Shown: piece by piece, positions 43,685 through 54,644 of the stretch | Layout of the letters: each line of letters opens with the position of its first letter | Numbering within the stretch: position 1 is the first letter of the stretch | Assembly: GCF_003148475.1 (NCBI RefSeq) | Contig: NZ_QGGG01000015.1 | Coordinates: 50,725 to 114,724 of the forward strand | Direction: 5' to 3' | Length of the DNA: 64,000 bases | From: Pseudaminobacter salicylatoxidans | GTDB lineage: Bacteria > Pseudomonadota > Alphaproteobacteria > Rhizobiales > Rhizobiaceae | Translations under genes and position numbers: made by a program | The notes under the pieces: model-generated | What the model saw: the letters and a program-made list of their open reading frames with translations, nothing else | Told to the model about the DNA's origin: nothing | Database searches by the model: none

Positions 43685-45187
43685 ATGACCCTTATCGATA
43701 CCCGCACGCCAGACCCGAAACGCCTTATCCCCGGCGCCACCGGGGATTGGGAAGTGATCATCGGCATGGAAGTCCATGCGCAGGTAACGTCGAACGCCAA
43801 GCTGTTCTCCGGCGCATCGACCTCCTTCGGTGCCGCTCCCAATGCCAATGTCAGCTTGGTCGATGCCGCCATGCCGGGCATGCTGCCGGTCATCAACGAG
43901 GAATGCGTCAAGCAGGCGATCCGCACCGGTCTTGGCCTGAAGGCCCAGATCAACCTCAAGTCGGTCTTCGACCGGAAAAACTATTTCTATCCGGACCTGC
44001 CGCAGGGCTACCAGATCTCGCAGTTCAAGCAGCCTATCGTCGGCGAGGGCAAGATCATCGTTTCGGTGGGGCCGGACAAGAAGGGCGAGTTCGAGGACAT
44101 CGAGGTCGGCATCGAGCGCCTGCATCTGGAACAGGATGCGGGCAAGTCGATGCACGACCAGCATCCGACCATGTCCTATGTCGATCTCAACCGTTCGGGC
44201 GTGGCGCTGATGGAGATCGTGTCCAAGCCGGACCTGCGCTCGTCGGATGAGGCCAAGGCCTATCTCACAAAGCTGCGCATGATCGTGCGCTATCTGGGCA
44301 CCTGCGACGGCAATATGGACGAAGGCTCCATGCGCGCCGACGTCAATGTCTCGGTACGTCGTCCGGGCGAGCCTTTCGGCACGCGCTGCGAGATCAAGAA
44401 CGTCAACTCCATCCGCTTCGTCGGCCAGGCCATCGAATATGAGGCCCGCCGCCAGATCGCCATTCTGGAGGACGGCGGCTCGATCGACCAGGAAACACGC
44501 CTGTTCGACCCGACCAAGGGCGAGACGCGCTCCATGCGCTCCAAGGAAGAAGCGCACGATTATCGCTATTTCCCCGATCCGGACCTGCTTCCGCTCGAAT
44601 TCGACCAGGCCTATGTCGATGCATTGGCGAAGGATCTGCTCGAACTGCCCGACGACAAGAAGGACAGGCTCGTCAGCTCGCTTGGCCTCTCGGCCTACGA
44701 TGCCTCGATCCTGGTATCGGAGAAGGCTATTGCCGACTATTTCGAGAAGGTTGCAGCCGGCCGCGACGGCAAGCTGGCGGCCAACTGGGTCATCAACGAT
44801 CTGCTGGGCGCACTGAACAAGGCGGGCGGAGACATCGAAAACGCTCCGGTTTCGCCCGATCAGCTCGGCGGTATCCTCGATCTCATCAAGGAAGGCACGA
44901 TTTCCGGCAAGATCGCGAAGGACCTGTTCGAGATCGTCTGGAATGAAGGCGGCGATCCGAAGGATATCGTCGAAAAGCGCGGCATGAAGCAGGTCACCGA
45001 CACCGGCGCCATCGAAAAAGCCGTGGACGAGGTGATTGCAGCCAATCCCGACAAGGCCGAACAGGCGCGCGCCAAGCCCACCATGGCGGGCTGGTTCGTC
45101 GGGCAGGTCATGAAGGCGACGGGCGGCAAGGCCAATCCGCAGGCTGTCAACGATCTGGTCAAGGCCAAGCTCGGGATCGTCGAGTAG
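43685..45187 (+). CDS. gatB: Asp/Glu-tRNA amidotransferase subunit B
   Basis: The 500-residue GatB of the GatCAB amidotransferase, which converts Glu-tRNA(Gln) and Asp-tRNA(Asn) to the amide forms. [20 protein letters not shown] opens the protein, and [36 protein letters not shown] and [20 protein letters not shown] are strong signatures. The C-terminal tRNA-binding YqeY-like tail ends [12 protein letters not shown]. gatC and gatA are not in the window. The GNAT gene begins one base after its stop codon. Confidence 0.97.
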   Translation: MTLIDTRTPDPKRLIPGATGDWEVIIGMEVHAQVTSNAKLFSGASTSFGAAPNANVSLVDAAMPGMLPVINEECVKQAIRTGLGLKAQINLKSVFDRKNYFYPDLPQGYQISQFKQPIVGEGKIIVSVGPDKKGEFEDIEVGIERLHLEQDAGKSMHDQHPTMSYVDLNRSGVALMEIVSKPDLRSSDEAKAYLTKLRMIVRYLGTCDGNMDEGSMRADVNVSVRRPGEPFGTRCEIKNVNSIRFVGQAIEYEARRQIAILEDGGSIDQETRLFDPTKGETRSMRSKEEAHDYRYFPDPDLLPLEFDQAYVDALAKDLLELPDDKKDRLVSSLGLSAYDASILVSEKAIADYFEKVAAGRDGKLAANWVINDLLGALNKAGGDIENAPVSPDQLGGILDLIKEGTISGKIAKDLFEIVWNEGGDPKDIVEKRGMKQVTDTGAIEKAVDEVIAANPDKAEQARAKPTMAGWFVGQVMKATGGKANPQAVNDLVKAKLGIVE

Positions 45188-45188
45188 C

Positions 45189-45671
45189 ATGTTCGTCCGC
45201 TCCGCCGGTGAACGCGACCTGGCAGCCATTCATGAGCTGCTTGTCGAGACTTGGCATGCGACCTACGACGTGATCTACGGCCGCGAGCGCGTGAACGAGA
45301 TCACCGGCGAGTGGCACTCGATACCCGCGCTGAAGGCCCGTCTCACCAGGCCGAATTCCGAATTCGTGGTGGTGGATGACGGTGAACGCATCTGCGCCAT
45401 GGCTTTTGCGGCGGCCACCTCGGACGGCAAGACGGTGATCCTGCAGCAGCTTTATGTGCGCACGGATTGCCAGCGCCGCGGGATCGGGCGGATGCTGCTG
45501 GACGAGATCGAGGACTGTTTCCCCGATGCGCGGCTGATCCGCCTCGAGGTCGAGCCCGCCAATGCGCAGGCGCTCGCCTTCTACGAAGCCAACGGCTTTC
45601 GCGCCATCGGCGACGCTGAGGCGGATGCAACCGGGGTCGCTTCGCTCCTGCTGGAAAAACATCTGGCCTGA
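45189..45671 (+). CDS. GNAT-family N-acetyltransferase
   Basis: A 160-residue acetyltransferase. VILQQLYVRTDCQRRGIGRM carries the CoA-binding R/Q-x-x-G-x-G/A loop (about residue 93), and NAQALAFYEANGFRAIGDAE closes the fold. The substrate is unknown. It starts one base after the gatB stop, so it is almost certainly in the same transcript. Confidence 0.9.
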   Translation: MFVRSAGERDLAAIHELLVETWHATYDVIYGRERVNEITGEWHSIPALKARLTRPNSEFVVVDDGERICAMAFAAATSDGKTVILQQLYVRTDCQRRGIGRMLLDEIEDCFPDARLIRLEVEPANAQALAFYEANGFRAIGDAEADATGVASLLLEKHLA

Positions 45672-45794
45672 GCGGCCCGGAAGCGGGCAAGACCCGCCCG
45701 CGCCGGCCGCGAAACTGTTCTAAAGCCTTGCCTTCCCGGCGTGTGGAAGCCATAAGGCATCAAGTTGATGAACGCGCTTGCCGCGAGGAATCCG

Positions 45795-46193
45795 ATGAAG
45801 AAATTCTTCCTGCAGTTTTTTACCTGGTGGAACGGGCAGACGCTCGGCACCCGTTTCCATACCTGGCGCCGTGGCGCCGAGGTCGGTCGTGACGATCAGG
45901 GCAATATCTACTACGAGGGCGGCACCGATTCGGAAGGCCGCACACGTCGCTGGGTGATCTATAACGGCGTGGCCGAAGCTTCGCGCATCCCTGCCGGTTG
46001 GCACGGCTGGCTGCATCACCGGGTCGACACGCCGCCGTCCAGGGAGAACTATAAGCCGCGCGATTGGCAAAAGCCGCACCAGCCGAATCTCACCGGCACC
46101 GCTGCTGCCTATCGGCCCAAGGGCTCGGTGCTGGGCACCGGCCATCGCCCGCAGGTGACGGGCGACTACGACGCCTGGACGCCCGGTTCGTGA
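45795..46193 (+). CDS. NADH-ubiquinone oxidoreductase subunit NDUFA12
   Basis: A 132-residue accessory subunit of respiratory complex I, the bacterial homologue of mitochondrial NDUFA12 (B17.2). LQFFTWWNGQTLGTRFHTWR at the start, then GNIYYEGGTDSEGRTRRW and IPAGWHGWLHHRVDTPPS are diagnostic. It sits at the matrix-arm/membrane-arm junction in alphaproteobacterial complex I. GAGGAATCCG precedes the ATG at 45795, so the ten extra N-terminal codons in frame are rejected. It precedes DUF2155, a conserved neighbour. Confidence 0.95.
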   Translation: MKKFFLQFFTWWNGQTLGTRFHTWRRGAEVGRDDQGNIYYEGGTDSEGRTRRWVIYNGVAEASRIPAGWHGWLHHRVDTPPSRENYKPRDWQKPHQPNLTGTAAAYRPKGSVLGTGHRPQVTGDYDAWTPGS

Positions 46194-46314
46194 TACACAC
46201 GTCGGCGAGGTGTTTTCTCGCCACATTTCACGTTTAACCGCTAGTGAACGTGGAACGGCGAGATTCCCTGTCGGGAACAGCCATATTCGAGGCGCAACGA
46301 CCGGTATTTTCCAT

Positions 46315-46758
46315 ATGATGCTGATTGGCCGAACTTCGCTGGGAAAACGGATCGCGACCGCCTCTACGCTGTCGGCCATCGCGCTTGCGGTGCTGGCTAT
46401 CCCGGCCCAGGCCGAGCGCATCACCAATCCCGTCGCCGAGTTCGCCGGCCTCGACAAGATCACCGGCCGCATCACCACCTTCGATGTCTATGTCGACGAG
46501 ACGGTGCAGTTCGGCGCGCTGCAGGTCACGCCGCGCGTCTGCTATTCGCGCGAGGCAGGCGAGGAGCCGCAGACCGATTCTTTCGTCGAAGTCGATGAGA
46601 TCACGCTCGACCGCAAGGTCCGGCGCATCTTCAACGGCTGGATGTTTGCCGAAAGCCCTGGCCTCAATGCTGTCGAGCACGCCGTCTATGACGTGTGGCT
46701 GAAGGGCTGCAAGGACAAGTCCGACGTGCCGGCCCCGGACACAGCCAAGCGCAACTGA
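46315..46758 (+). CDS. DUF2155 exported protein
   Basis: A 147-residue protein with a signal peptide (ASTLSAIALAVLAIPAQA) and a DUF2155 domain: NPVAEFAGLDKITGRITTFD, FGALQVTPRVCYSREAGEEP, RRIFNGWMFAESPGLNAVEH, YDVWLKGC. One Cys in each half. This family sits next to NDUFA12 across Alphaproteobacteria, but its function is unknown. The Met at 46315 or the adjacent 46318 is the start. A spaced repeat CACGTT...AACGTG (about 46227-46250) lies in its upstream region. Confidence 0.85.
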   Translation: MMLIGRTSLGKRIATASTLSAIALAVLAIPAQAERITNPVAEFAGLDKITGRITTFDVYVDETVQFGALQVTPRVCYSREAGEEPQTDSFVEVDEITLDRKVRRIFNGWMFAESPGLNAVEHAVYDVWLKGCKDKSDVPAPDTAKRN

Positions 46759-46767
46759 TTTCCCGCG

Positions 46768-47385
46768 CTAAGGGTAGAAATCGGCTTCGCCCCGAAGTCC
46801 TTCCTCCAGCATCCTCTCATATTTGGCGCGCGGCACATCGATCGCGCCGAACCGCTTGAGGTGCTCGGTGGTGAACTGCGTGTCGAGAAGCACGAATCCG
46901 CGCTCCTTCAGCCGTTCCACGAGATGCACGAGGCAGACCTTGGATGAATCCGTCTCGCGCGAGAACATGCTTTCACCGAAGAAAACCCGGCCGAGGCTGA
47001 CACCGTAAAGCCCGCCGACAAGCTGTCCGGCGTGCCAGGCTTCGACGGAATGGCAGTGGCCGAGTTCATGGAGGCGGATATAGGCTTCGCGGATCGGCTG
47101 GTTGATCCAGGTCGTCTCGCGATCCGTGCGCGATTCCGCGCAACCGTCGATCACGCCGGCGAAATCGCTGTCGATGCGTATGTCGAAGCGGTGCTGGCGG
47201 ATGGTCTTGCGAAGGCTCTTCGGCACGTGGAACGTGTCGAGCGGGATGAGACCGCGCGTCTCCGGTCGCACCCAGAAGACTTCCGGATCGGTCGCGCTTT
47301 CGGCCATCGGAAACACGCCTGACGCATAGGCTTTCAACAGCAGGTCGGGCGGAATGCGGTAGCCGGGACCGTAGGGTCGGGTCAT
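46768..47385 (-). CDS. aat: Leucyl/phenylalanyl-tRNA--protein transferase
   Basis: A 205-residue enzyme that adds Leu or Phe to N-terminal Arg or Lys of proteins, making them substrates for ClpAP (N-end rule). [20 protein letters not shown] then [38 protein letters not shown] and [16 protein letters not shown] are family signatures. It converges on DUF2155 with nine bases between. The accC terminator lies just upstream, so it may have its own promoter or depend on readthrough. Confidence 0.95.
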   Translation of the reverse strand: MTRPYGPGYRIPPDLLLKAYASGVFPMAESATDPEVFWVRPETRGLIPLDTFHVPKSLRKTIRQHRFDIRIDSDFAGVIDGCAESRTDRETTWINQPIREAYIRLHELGHCHSVEAWHAGQLVGGLYGVSLGRVFFGESMFSRETDSSKVCLVHLVERLKERGFVLLDTQFTTEHLKRFGAIDVPRAKYERMLEEGLRGEADFYP

Positions 47386-47400
47386 TGGACCACCTCCAGC

Positions 47401-47429
47401 AAAACGGCACCCGCAAGGCGGGTGCCGTT
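47401..47429 (-). terminator. Terminator between accC and aat
   Basis: AACGGCACCCGC (47403-47414), 3-nt loop, GCGGGTGCCGTT (47418-47429): a perfect 12-bp stem followed by TTTTG on the minus strand. It ends the aroQ-accB-accC transcript before aat. Confidence 0.85.
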
Positions 47430-47499
47430 ATCAATTCGGTCTGGCCTGCCGCAACTCATTGCTTCTTCCCGGATGCTCTTCATTCGGGAAGATAATACG

Positions 47500-48843
47500 C
47501 TATTCCGTGGCGGCGAGATGCTTTTCCAGCCAATGGATGTCGTAGGCGCCGTAGGCGATGTCGATATTGCCGACCAGGTCGCGGAATAGCGGCAGCGTCG
47601 TGTTGATCCCGTCCACGACGAACTCGTCCAGCGCGCGGCGCAGGCGCATCATGCACTCCACGCGGTTGCGGCCGTGCACGATCAGCTTGCCGATCAGGCT
47701 GTCGTAATAGGGCGGGATCTTGTAGCCGGAATAGACGCCCGAATCGACGCGCACGCCCAAACCGCCGGGGGTATGGAAATGCGTGATCGTGCCGGGCGAC
47801 GGCGCGAAGGTGCGCGGGTCTTCCGCGTTGATGCGGCACTCGATGGCATGGCCCTGGAAGCGCACTTCCTCCTGCTTTACCGACAATCCGCCGCCGGAGG
47901 CGACGCGGATCTGCTCGTGCACGAGGTCGATACCGGTGATCGCTTCCGTGACCGGATGCTCCACCTGCAGGCGCGTGTTCATCTCGATGAAGTAGAACTC
48001 GCCGTCTTCATAGAGGAATTCCACCGTGCCGGCACCGCGATAGCCGAGTTCGGCCACCGCTTTGGCGCAGATCTCACCGATGCGACTGCGCTCTTCCTCG
48101 TTGAGGGCAGGGGAGTTGCCCTCTTCCCACACCTTCTGGTGGCGGCGCTGCAGCGAGCAGTCGCGCTCGCCCAGATGGATGCCGTTTCCTGCGCCGTCGC
48201 CGAACACCTGCACTTCGATGTGACGCGGCTTCTCGAGATATTTCTCGATATAGACGGCATCGTCACCAAAAGCGGCGCCTGCTTCGGTGCGGGCCGTGTG
48301 AAAGGCGCTTGCGAGTTCGGCTTCGCTGCGCGCCACCTTCATGCCGCGGCCGCCACCGCCGGCCGAAGCCTTGACGATGACCGGGTAGCCGATTTCGGCC
48401 GCGAGGCGCTTGGCCTCAACCTCGTCGGTGATGGCGCCTTCGGAGCCCGGCACGACAGGAATGCCGAGGCGCTTTGCGGTGCGCTTGGCCTCGATCTTGT
48501 CGCCCATGACGCGGATGTGGTCGCCTGAGGGGCCGATGAATGTGATGTTGTGCGCGGCCAGAATGTCGGAGAACTTGGCGTTCTCGGCGAGGAAGCCATA
48601 GCCCGGATGCACGGCATCGGCGCCGGTGATCTCGCAGGCCGCGACGATCTGGTGGATGTTGAGATAGCTGTCGCGCGAAGGCGGGGGGCCGATGCACACG
48701 CTCTCGTCGGCGAGGCGCACATGCATGGCGTCGGCATCGGCGGTCGAATGCACGGCCACGGTCTTGATGCCAAGCTCCTTGGCGGCACGCAGGACACGCA
48801 GCGCGATTTCGCCGCGATTGGCAATGAGAATCTTCTGAAACAT
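47500..48843 (-). CDS. accC: Acetyl-CoA carboxylase, biotin carboxylase subunit
   Basis: A 447-residue ATP-grasp enzyme that carboxylates biotin on AccB, the first half-reaction of fatty-acid synthesis. [20 protein letters not shown], the flexible glycine loop [17 protein letters not shown] (about residue 160), and [20 protein letters not shown] are all present. It follows accB by seven bases on the same strand. The start (48843) is the first Met of the conserved domain, with ACCGGGA-type sequence only weakly Shine-Dalgarno-like. Confidence 0.97.
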   Translation of the reverse strand: MFQKILIANRGEIALRVLRAAKELGIKTVAVHSTADADAMHVRLADESVCIGPPPSRDSYLNIHQIVAACEITGADAVHPGYGFLAENAKFSDILAAHNITFIGPSGDHIRVMGDKIEAKRTAKRLGIPVVPGSEGAITDEVEAKRLAAEIGYPVIVKASAGGGGRGMKVARSEAELASAFHTARTEAGAAFGDDAVYIEKYLEKPRHIEVQVFGDGAGNGIHLGERDCSLQRRHQKVWEEGNSPALNEEERSRIGEICAKAVAELGYRGAGTVEFLYEDGEFYFIEMNTRLQVEHPVTEAITGIDLVHEQIRVASGGGLSVKQEEVRFQGHAIECRINAEDPRTFAPSPGTITHFHTPGGLGVRVDSGVYSGYKIPPYYDSLIGKLIVHGRNRVECMMRLRRALDEFVVDGINTTLPLFRDLVGNIDIAYGAYDIHWLEKHLAATE

Positions 48844-48850
48844 CCCGGAC

Positions 48851-49324
48851 CTATTCGATGACGACCAGCGGCATGCCGTATTCCACCGGCTGCGCATCCT
48901 CGATCAGAATGGCCTTGACCGTTCCGGAACGTGGCGAGGGGATCTGGTTCATCGTCTTCATGGCTTCGATGATAAGCAGTGTCTGGCCTTCCTTCACGGT
49001 CTGGCCGACCTCGATGAAGGGGGCTGCATCCGGTGCCGGTGCCAGATAGGCGGTGCCGACCATGGGCGAGGGCACGGCGTTCTTCGACAGGTCCGCCTGC
49101 GCGGGCGCTGCCGCAGCCGGAGCGGCGACGGACGCCGGAGCCGCGGCGGGAAGGGCAACCGGAGCAGGTGCCGCGACAGCGGCGTGAACGACGGGCGCGT
49201 GGCGCGAAACGCGCAGCTTCAGGTCGCCCAGTTCGACCTCAATCTCGGACAGATTGGTGTCGTTCAGGATATCCGCCAGATCGCGGATCAACTGCTGGTC
49301 AACACCGGTCTTTTTTATCGACAT
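48851..49324 (-). CDS. accB: Acetyl-CoA carboxylase biotin carboxyl carrier protein
   Basis: A 157-residue carrier protein. The biotinylated lysine is in [10 protein letters not shown] (about residue 123) within the C-terminal beta-hammerhead domain. The N-terminal helix ([20 protein letters not shown]) is followed by a mobile Ala/Pro-rich linker (residues about 50-85). It passes carboxybiotin from AccC to the carboxyltransferase. It begins the AccB-AccC pair and lies 30 bases downstream of aroQ. Confidence 0.97.
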   Translation of the reverse strand: MSIKKTGVDQQLIRDLADILNDTNLSEIEVELGDLKLRVSRHAPVVHAAVAAPAPVALPAAAPASVAAPAAAAPAQADLSKNAVPSPMVGTAYLAPAPDAAPFIEVGQTVKEGQTLLIIEAMKTMNQIPSPRSGTVKAILIEDAQPVEYGMPLVVIE

Positions 49325-49354
49325 TTTAGAGCCTTCTTCTTCTGATCCGCCCGC

Positions 49355-49786
49355 TTACAGACGGTCGGCGAGCGCCTTGAGCGCCAGTGTGTAGCCAAGT
49401 GGGCCGAAGCCGCAGATCATTCCGACCGCGACAGGCGCGATCATGGAGACATGCCGAAACGGTTCACGTGCGTGGATGTTGGAAAGATGCACTTCCGCCA
49501 CCGGCAGCGAGACCGCGCGGATGGCGTCGTGGATGGCGATTGAGGTATGCGTGTAGGCGCCAGCATTGATGACGATGCCGGCAGCCTTGTCGGCTGCTTC
49601 CTGTATCCAGTCGACCAGATCGCCTTCATGATTGGACTGGCGGAACTCTATGGCAATTCCCAGCTCGGCGCCCGCCTTGCGGCAGTCGTTCTCGATGGCC
49701 GACAGAGTGTCGCCGCCATAGATGCCGGGCTCGCGCTTGCCGAGCATATTCAGATTTGGGCCGTTTAAAACGTAGACCGTTTTCAA
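49355..49786 (-). CDS. aroQ: Type II 3-dehydroquinate dehydratase
   Basis: A 143-residue dodecameric enzyme of the shikimate pathway. [20 protein letters not shown] at the start contains the conserved lid and Tyr/Arg catalytic residues, and [19 protein letters not shown] sequence follows ([14 protein letters not shown]). The start is a TTG at 49784-49786 just before [17 protein letters not shown] precedes it, and the frame upstream is not family-like. The aroQ-accB-accC order is common in Rhizobiales. Confidence 0.93.
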   Translation of the reverse strand: MKTVYVLNGPNLNMLGKREPGIYGGDTLSAIENDCRKAGAELGIAIEFRQSNHEGDLVDWIQEAADKAAGIVINAGAYTHTSIAIHDAIRAVSLPVAEVHLSNIHAREPFRHVSMIAPVAVGMICGFGPLGYTLALKALADRL

Positions 49787-49946
49787 AAATATGACCTTTC
49801 CCGCGCCGATCGCCAATCGGCGCGCCGCAATCTCTATAATTGGCTTGATCGGCCGCGAAAAGAGCGCACGGCCGTTCTTGTCCACAAGCGTGCGCTTTTT
49901 GAGGCCAAGCGCACAGAAAAGCCAGAAATCGGGCGCCGGCGCCTGC

Positions 49947-50741
49947 TTACTTGGTGGCGGCTGCGATCTTTTCCTGCAGTGCTTCCTTGCCCAGAGCGCC
50001 GAACACCACCTCGTCGCCGATCACGTAGGACGGCGTTCCGCTGATCGCGAGCTTGTTGGCAAGGTCATAGGTGCGCGAAAACGCCTCGATGATGGCGGGG
50101 TTCTTCATTTCCTCGCGTAGCTTCGCCTCGTCCGCGCCGAGCGACAGCGCGATCTTGATGGCGCTCGCCTCATCGGCGCGGCCCTGGCCGCCGAGAAGCT
50201 GGTTGTGGAACTCGCCATATTTCTCCGGCATGAGCGCGCGGAAGGCCATGGATACGACATGCGCCTTTTGCGAATCGGGCCCGAGGATGGGGAATTCCTT
50301 CAGAACGAAGCGCAGGTCGGGGTTCTCGGCTGTCAGCGCCAGCATGTCCTGCTGGGCGCGTTTGCAGTAGCCGCAATTGTAATCGTAGAATTCGACAATC
50401 GTGTATTTGCCGTCCGGGTTGCCGACGATGCCGTCATAAGCCGAGTTGAAGATTTCGGCCTTGTCCTGTTCGATCACCTGGCGGTGGGCGAGACGTTGCT
50501 GTTCGTCGCGCTTGTCTTCCAGCGCCTGCTGAACGTCGAGCAGGATTTCGGGATTGGCCAGCAGATATTCGCGCACGATGTTCTCGACATCGCCGCGATC
50601 GAGCTGGCCATTGGTGCTGGCGGTGACGATCTGCGTGTCGGGAGCGGCCACGCGCGGCTGCCCCGACACGAAGCCGAATGCCAGCATGGCAAGAGAGGCG
50701 GCGATGCCGGTCGTGCTCAACAAAATAGCCTTGCTGTTCAT
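49947..50741 (-). CDS. DsbA-family exported thioredoxin-fold oxidoreductase
   Basis: A 264-residue periplasmic protein: signal region about residues 5-27 ([20 protein letters not shown]), a helical N-terminal segment ([16 protein letters not shown]), then the thioredoxin fold with the redox pair in [12 protein letters not shown] (CGYC) and the cis-Pro in [11 protein letters not shown]. It probably oxidises or isomerises disulfides, like BdbD/Com1 proteins. The start at 50739-50741 follows a purine-rich stretch; a longer frame to 50903 has no signal peptide at its end. It is next upstream of aroQ. Confidence 0.9.
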   Translation of the reverse strand: MNSKAILLSTTGIAASLAMLAFGFVSGQPRVAAPDTQIVTASTNGQLDRGDVENIVREYLLANPEILLDVQQALEDKRDEQQRLAHRQVIEQDKAEIFNSAYDGIVGNPDGKYTIVEFYDYNCGYCKRAQQDMLALTAENPDLRFVLKEFPILGPDSQKAHVVSMAFRALMPEKYGEFHNQLLGGQGRADEASAIKIALSLGADEAKLREEMKNPAIIEAFSRTYDLANKLAISGTPSYVIGDEVVFGALGKEALQEKIAAATK

Positions 50742-50899
50742 TCCAATACGTCCTTGCCTTTGCGTCTCGCCGGAAAACCATCCGGGAGAAGGAGAATCTG
50801 TCTGGCTGCGATGCATAGCAGGAGTTCGGCTTCGAACGGGTAAATTAGCTGTGCACCATGCGAATTTCGGCCGGCCTGCAAGCCCGCCGGCAGTCAGGA

Positions 50900-52297
50900 T
50901 CACTTCTTCTTGCTGCCCTGGCGGGAATTTATGATGTCCTGCGCGCGAATCCAGCCCGGAGTGCCTCGCTTGAACTTTTGCTGTGCCCGTGCCGCAAAGA
51001 TTTTCGCGTCCTGATAGGCACCGCTGTAATAGTGTCCTTCGGCCGTTGCGAGTTCGGCTTCGCCGATGTCGCCGAGCTGGCCATAGGCCTGCGCCAGATA
51101 GCGATAGCCGGTGGCGTTCTCGCGGTCGCGGTCGAGCCCGGTGCGGATTTGCGTCACGGCCTTCTTCAGCGAATCCGGGGTGCCGATGGCAAGCAGCGCC
51201 TGGCCGTAGGAAATGGGCAGGACGCCGGACTTGACCTGGTCGAGCTGCACCGCCCTGGCATAAGATTCCGCTGCCTTGGCCGGCTGGTTTGTCTTCATCA
51301 GCGCGTCGCCGCGCAATTCATGAAAATAGGGGTTCTTGGGCTGCTGCTTGAGCAGCGCATCGATTTTTGGCAGCGCTGCGCGCGCGTTCCCGTAAAGATA
51401 GGTCGCCATGGCGTTGCCATATTGCGCCGCAAGGCCGGTCGGTTCCTTGCGGAACAGTCGTGAAACTGCCCCCTGTCCCTCCGTGAACACCGCGATCTTG
51501 GCGCGCATCATGTCGTGCCGAAGCTGCAGGGCGGGCGAATCCTTGCGGTCGTAGTAGGGACTGTTCTTGGCGAGCTGCTCAAGATTGGAAATGCGGTCTC
51601 GCGGCGTCGGGTGGCTGATCTGGTAGGGATCGACCCGCGCGCCGGAGAGCGACAGGGCGCTCTGGAAACGCTCGAAAGTGGTGAGCATGCCCTTGGCCGA
51701 CTGTCCGGTGGCTGCAAGATAGGTGATCGCCGATCGGTCGGCGGTCGTTTCTTCCGTGCGCTGGTAGCCCAGCAAGCCGCGTCGGGCCATTTCGCCGCCA
51801 CCCATTGCGATGCCGCCGCCGGCTTGCGCCAGCTCGCCGGATTTGGTGGCGGCACCCGCCACGATTGCGCCGGCGCCCAGCAGGCCGGCAACGATCGCCA
51901 TGGTCTGGGCGCGTGCAAGCTGCTCGCGCAGACGCTCCTGATGGCCGCCGGCGATGTGACCAGCCTCATGCGCGATGACGCCTATGATCTCGTTCGGCGT
52001 CTCGGCCTGAAGCAGTGCGCCGGTGTTGATGAACATGCGCTGGCCAGCCACGAAGGCGTTAAAGCTGCGGTCGTTCACCAGAATAATACTTACGCCGGGA
52101 CGCAGGCCCGCCGCCTTGAAGATCGGCCTGGCATAATCGCGCACCAGCGCCTCGATCTCGGCATCGCGCACGACGGAAACCCGCCCTTGCGCGAATGCGT
52201 CGACGGACGCCGAAACGGCGATCGCCGTGGCCAGAGAAATCGCGGCGACCGAACGGGCCGCCTTTGAAACCAATGAAGAAAGCGAAAGTGCCTGCAT
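50900..52297 (-). CDS. M48 zinc metalloprotease with TPR tail (BepA-like)
   Basis: A 465-residue exported protease. Signal peptide (ISLATAIAVSASVDAFA), then a peptidase M48 domain with VIAHEAGHIAGGHQERLREQ (HExxH near residue 129) and TTADRSAITYLAATGQ as the third ligand region (ExxxD-type). The C-terminal half has TPR repeats (YFHELRGDALMKTNQPAKAA, QLGDIGEAELATAEGHYY). By analogy with BepA/YfgC it should keep outer-membrane protein assembly in order. It ends beside the DsbA-like gene, 158 bases away, on the same strand. Confidence 0.9.
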   Translation of the reverse strand: MQALSLSSLVSKAARSVAAISLATAIAVSASVDAFAQGRVSVVRDAEIEALVRDYARPIFKAAGLRPGVSIILVNDRSFNAFVAGQRMFINTGALLQAETPNEIIGVIAHEAGHIAGGHQERLREQLARAQTMAIVAGLLGAGAIVAGAATKSGELAQAGGGIAMGGGEMARRGLLGYQRTEETTADRSAITYLAATGQSAKGMLTTFERFQSALSLSGARVDPYQISHPTPRDRISNLEQLAKNSPYYDRKDSPALQLRHDMMRAKIAVFTEGQGAVSRLFRKEPTGLAAQYGNAMATYLYGNARAALPKIDALLKQQPKNPYFHELRGDALMKTNQPAKAAESYARAVQLDQVKSGVLPISYGQALLAIGTPDSLKKAVTQIRTGLDRDRENATGYRYLAQAYGQLGDIGEAELATAEGHYYSGAYQDAKIFAARAQQKFKRGTPGWIRAQDIINSRQGSKKK

Positions 52298-52436
52298 AGT
52301 GAAAACCACTGGTAAACGAGCAAGTGAGCGATGAAAAGCTCGGCGGCAAAACTTCGTGAACTTGTGATCCCCACACCAATCGGGCATTTGTGCGGCGCAT
52401 GCCCTATTTGATCGCGAAAAGAGTTGGATTGAAATA

Positions 52437-53585
52437 ATGGTTGTTGCGCTTTCGAAACGTGGCGAGGTGGAGCCATTCCACGCCATGGACGTTCTGGCCG
52501 AGGCCAATCGCCTGAAGGCACAGGGCGTGCCGGTAATCTCGATGGCGGTCGGCCAGCCTTCCGATCCGGCGCCGCAGGCCGTGCGCGAAGCGGCGGCGCG
52601 GGCACTGCGCGATGGCCGTATCGGCTATACCGATGCGCTCGGCACCGCGGCGCTCCGGCAGGCGATTGCCGCGCACTATGTCGAACACTATGGCGTGGAG
52701 GTATCGCCGGCGCGCATCGCCGTCACCACCGGTTCGTCGGCGGCATTCAACCTGGCGTTTCTGGCCATGTTCGATCCCGGCGACAAGGTCGCAATCGCAG
52801 CGCCCGGCTATCCTGCCTACCGCAACATCATGGCCGCGCTCGGTCTCGACGTGGCCGAGATCGAGCTTGACGGCGCAGCCTATCTGACCGCCGACCACCT
52901 TGAGGCGGCGCACAAGGCAGGGCCCCTGAAGGGCGTGCTTTTCGCAAGTCCCGCCAATCCGACCGGCGCGATTGTCCCCGAAAAGGAGCTGGGAGAACTG
53001 GTCGCGAAAGCCGAAAAGCTCGGCATTTCAGTCATTTCCGACGAGATTTATCACCGTCTTGCCTATTCCGGTCCGGACATCACGGCACTTTCCCTGAGTG
53101 ATGACGTGACCGTCATCAACTCTTTCTCGAAATATTATTGCATGACCGGCTGGCGCATCGGCTGGATGGTTCTGCCCGAAAAACTGGTGCGGCCTGTCGA
53201 GCGGATACAGCAGAGCCTCTACATCTCCGCCCCGGAGCTTTCGCAGGTGGCAGCCGCGCAGGCCTTTACGGCAACGCCCGAGCTGGAGGCGGTGAAGGCG
53301 CGCTATGCGGCCAATCGCGAGCTGCTGATGCGACGCCTGCCGGAGCTTGGCTTTGCGCTCGCAGCCCCCATGGACGGGGCTTTCTACGCTTTCTGCGATG
53401 TTTCGCGTCTGACCAATGACAGCATGGAGTTTGCACGCCGCATGCTGGCGCAGGCACATGTGGCGGCAACGCCGGGACGTGATTTCGACACGCTTGCCGG
53501 CCATCGCTTCATGCGCCTGTCCTATGCGGGGAGTCATGACGAAATGGTCGAGGCGGTAGCCCGGATCGAAAACTGGCTGAAATAG
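52437..53585 (+). CDS. Class I/II PLP aminotransferase
   Basis: A 382-residue fold-type I aminotransferase. [20 protein letters not shown] at the N-terminus, [12 protein letters not shown] with the conserved Asn near residue 170, [10 protein letters not shown] and the PLP lysine in [16 protein letters not shown] near 229. The closest described types act on aspartate, aromatic amino acids or similar substrates; the actual one is unknown. It lies 22 bases before glsA and is likely co-transcribed, pairing amino-group transfer with glutamate production. Confidence 0.9.
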   Translation: MVVALSKRGEVEPFHAMDVLAEANRLKAQGVPVISMAVGQPSDPAPQAVREAAARALRDGRIGYTDALGTAALRQAIAAHYVEHYGVEVSPARIAVTTGSSAAFNLAFLAMFDPGDKVAIAAPGYPAYRNIMAALGLDVAEIELDGAAYLTADHLEAAHKAGPLKGVLFASPANPTGAIVPEKELGELVAKAEKLGISVISDEIYHRLAYSGPDITALSLSDDVTVINSFSKYYCMTGWRIGWMVLPEKLVRPVERIQQSLYISAPELSQVAAAQAFTATPELEAVKARYAANRELLMRRLPELGFALAAPMDGAFYAFCDVSRLTNDSMEFARRMLAQAHVAATPGRDFDTLAGHRFMRLSYAGSHDEMVEAVARIENWLK

Positions 53586-53607
53586 CACAGGCAGAGAGGC
53601 GAGTGCC

Positions 53608-54537
53608 GTGGCGGAACTGGAAGAGGTGCTGCCCGCTCTGGCGGAGGAAATGGCGGCCAGAACCGATCGCGGCGAGGTCGCCGACTATATCCCGCAGCTA
53701 CGCAAAATCGATCCGGACCGATTCGGCATCGCAGTCGCACTGAATGACGGCCGGGTGATCACAGCCGGGGACGCCGACGAAGCCTTCTCGATCCAGAGCA
53801 TTTCCAAGATGTTCACGCTCACGCTGGCCCTCGGCAAGGTGGGCGACGCGTTGTGGCGGCGGGTAGGTCGCGAGCCTTCCGGCAACCCCTTCAATTCCAT
53901 CGTCCAGCTCGAGCATGAGTTGGGTATTCCGCGCAATCCCTTCATCAATGCCGGAGCTATCGTCGTCACGGACGTGCTGCTGGCTGGCCACCAGCCGCGC
54001 GAGGCGCTTGGCGAGATACTGCGCTTCATCCAGTTCCTGGCGGATGACGACGGCATTGCCATAGATCGCGAGGTCGCTGCCTCCGAGCGCGCGACGGGCT
54101 ACCGCAATTTCGCGCTGGCCAACTACATGCGCGCCTTCGGCAACCTCCAGCACGAGCCCGAACTGGCGTTGGGCGTCTATTTCCACCATTGCGCCATCGC
54201 CATGAGCTGCCGCCAACTGGCGCTGTCCGCGCAATTCCTTGCACATGAAGGGCGCAACCCTGCAACCGGTCACTCGGTTGTCTCGGCCGAGCGGGCACGG
54301 CGCATCCTGGCGCTGATGCTGACCTGCGGCCACTATGACGGCTCCGGGGATTTCGCATTTCGCGTCGGCATTCCGGGCAAGAGCGGCGTGGGTGGCGGAA
54401 TAATCGGCATCGTGCCGGGCGTGGCGTCGATTGCCGTCTGGTCGCCGGGCCTTAACGAAAACGGAAATTCCAGGCTGGGCTCGATCGCACTGGAAAAGTT
54501 GACCAAGGCGATGAACTGGTCGGTCTTCGCCCCCTGA
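53608..54537 (+). CDS. glsA: Glutaminase
   Basis: A 309-residue serine-dependent beta-lactamase-fold glutaminase that hydrolyses glutamine to glutamate and ammonia. The catalytic Ser/Lys is in [15 protein letters not shown] (SxxK, near residue 66), followed by [20 protein letters not shown] and the SGxGG-like [14 protein letters not shown] near residue 260. The start is a GTG at 53608 behind GAGAGGCGAGTGCC. It follows the aminotransferase gene closely and ends before a bidirectional terminator. Confidence 0.95.
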   Translation: MAELEEVLPALAEEMAARTDRGEVADYIPQLRKIDPDRFGIAVALNDGRVITAGDADEAFSIQSISKMFTLTLALGKVGDALWRRVGREPSGNPFNSIVQLEHELGIPRNPFINAGAIVVTDVLLAGHQPREALGEILRFIQFLADDDGIAIDREVAASERATGYRNFALANYMRAFGNLQHEPELALGVYFHHCAIAMSCRQLALSAQFLAHEGRNPATGHSVVSAERARRILALMLTCGHYDGSGDFAFRVGIPGKSGVGGGIIGIVPGVASIAVWSPGLNENGNSRLGSIALEKLTKAMNWSVFAP

Positions 54538-54588
54538 AGGAAGCGCGACAGCCCCCGGAGGGCGAGCCTCCCGAATAGCTATCCAAGA

Positions 54589-54622
54589 AAAATCCCGCGC
54601 ATCATGCGATGCGCGGGATTTT
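54589..54622. terminator. Bidirectional terminator between glsA and rne
   Basis: AATCCCGCGCAT (54591-54602), 6-nt loop, ATGCGCGGGATT (54609-54620), with A-run and T-run on either side: a perfect 12-bp stem serving both convergent genes. Confidence 0.9.
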
Positions 54623-54644
54623 CGGTTTCAGATCTTCAGCCCTT

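Noticed and set aside
45189..45671. GNAT gene as the YjhQ antitoxin for YjhX
   Set aside because: It is one base downstream of gatB, on the opposite strand and 1.8 kb from yjhX; no evidence pairs them.
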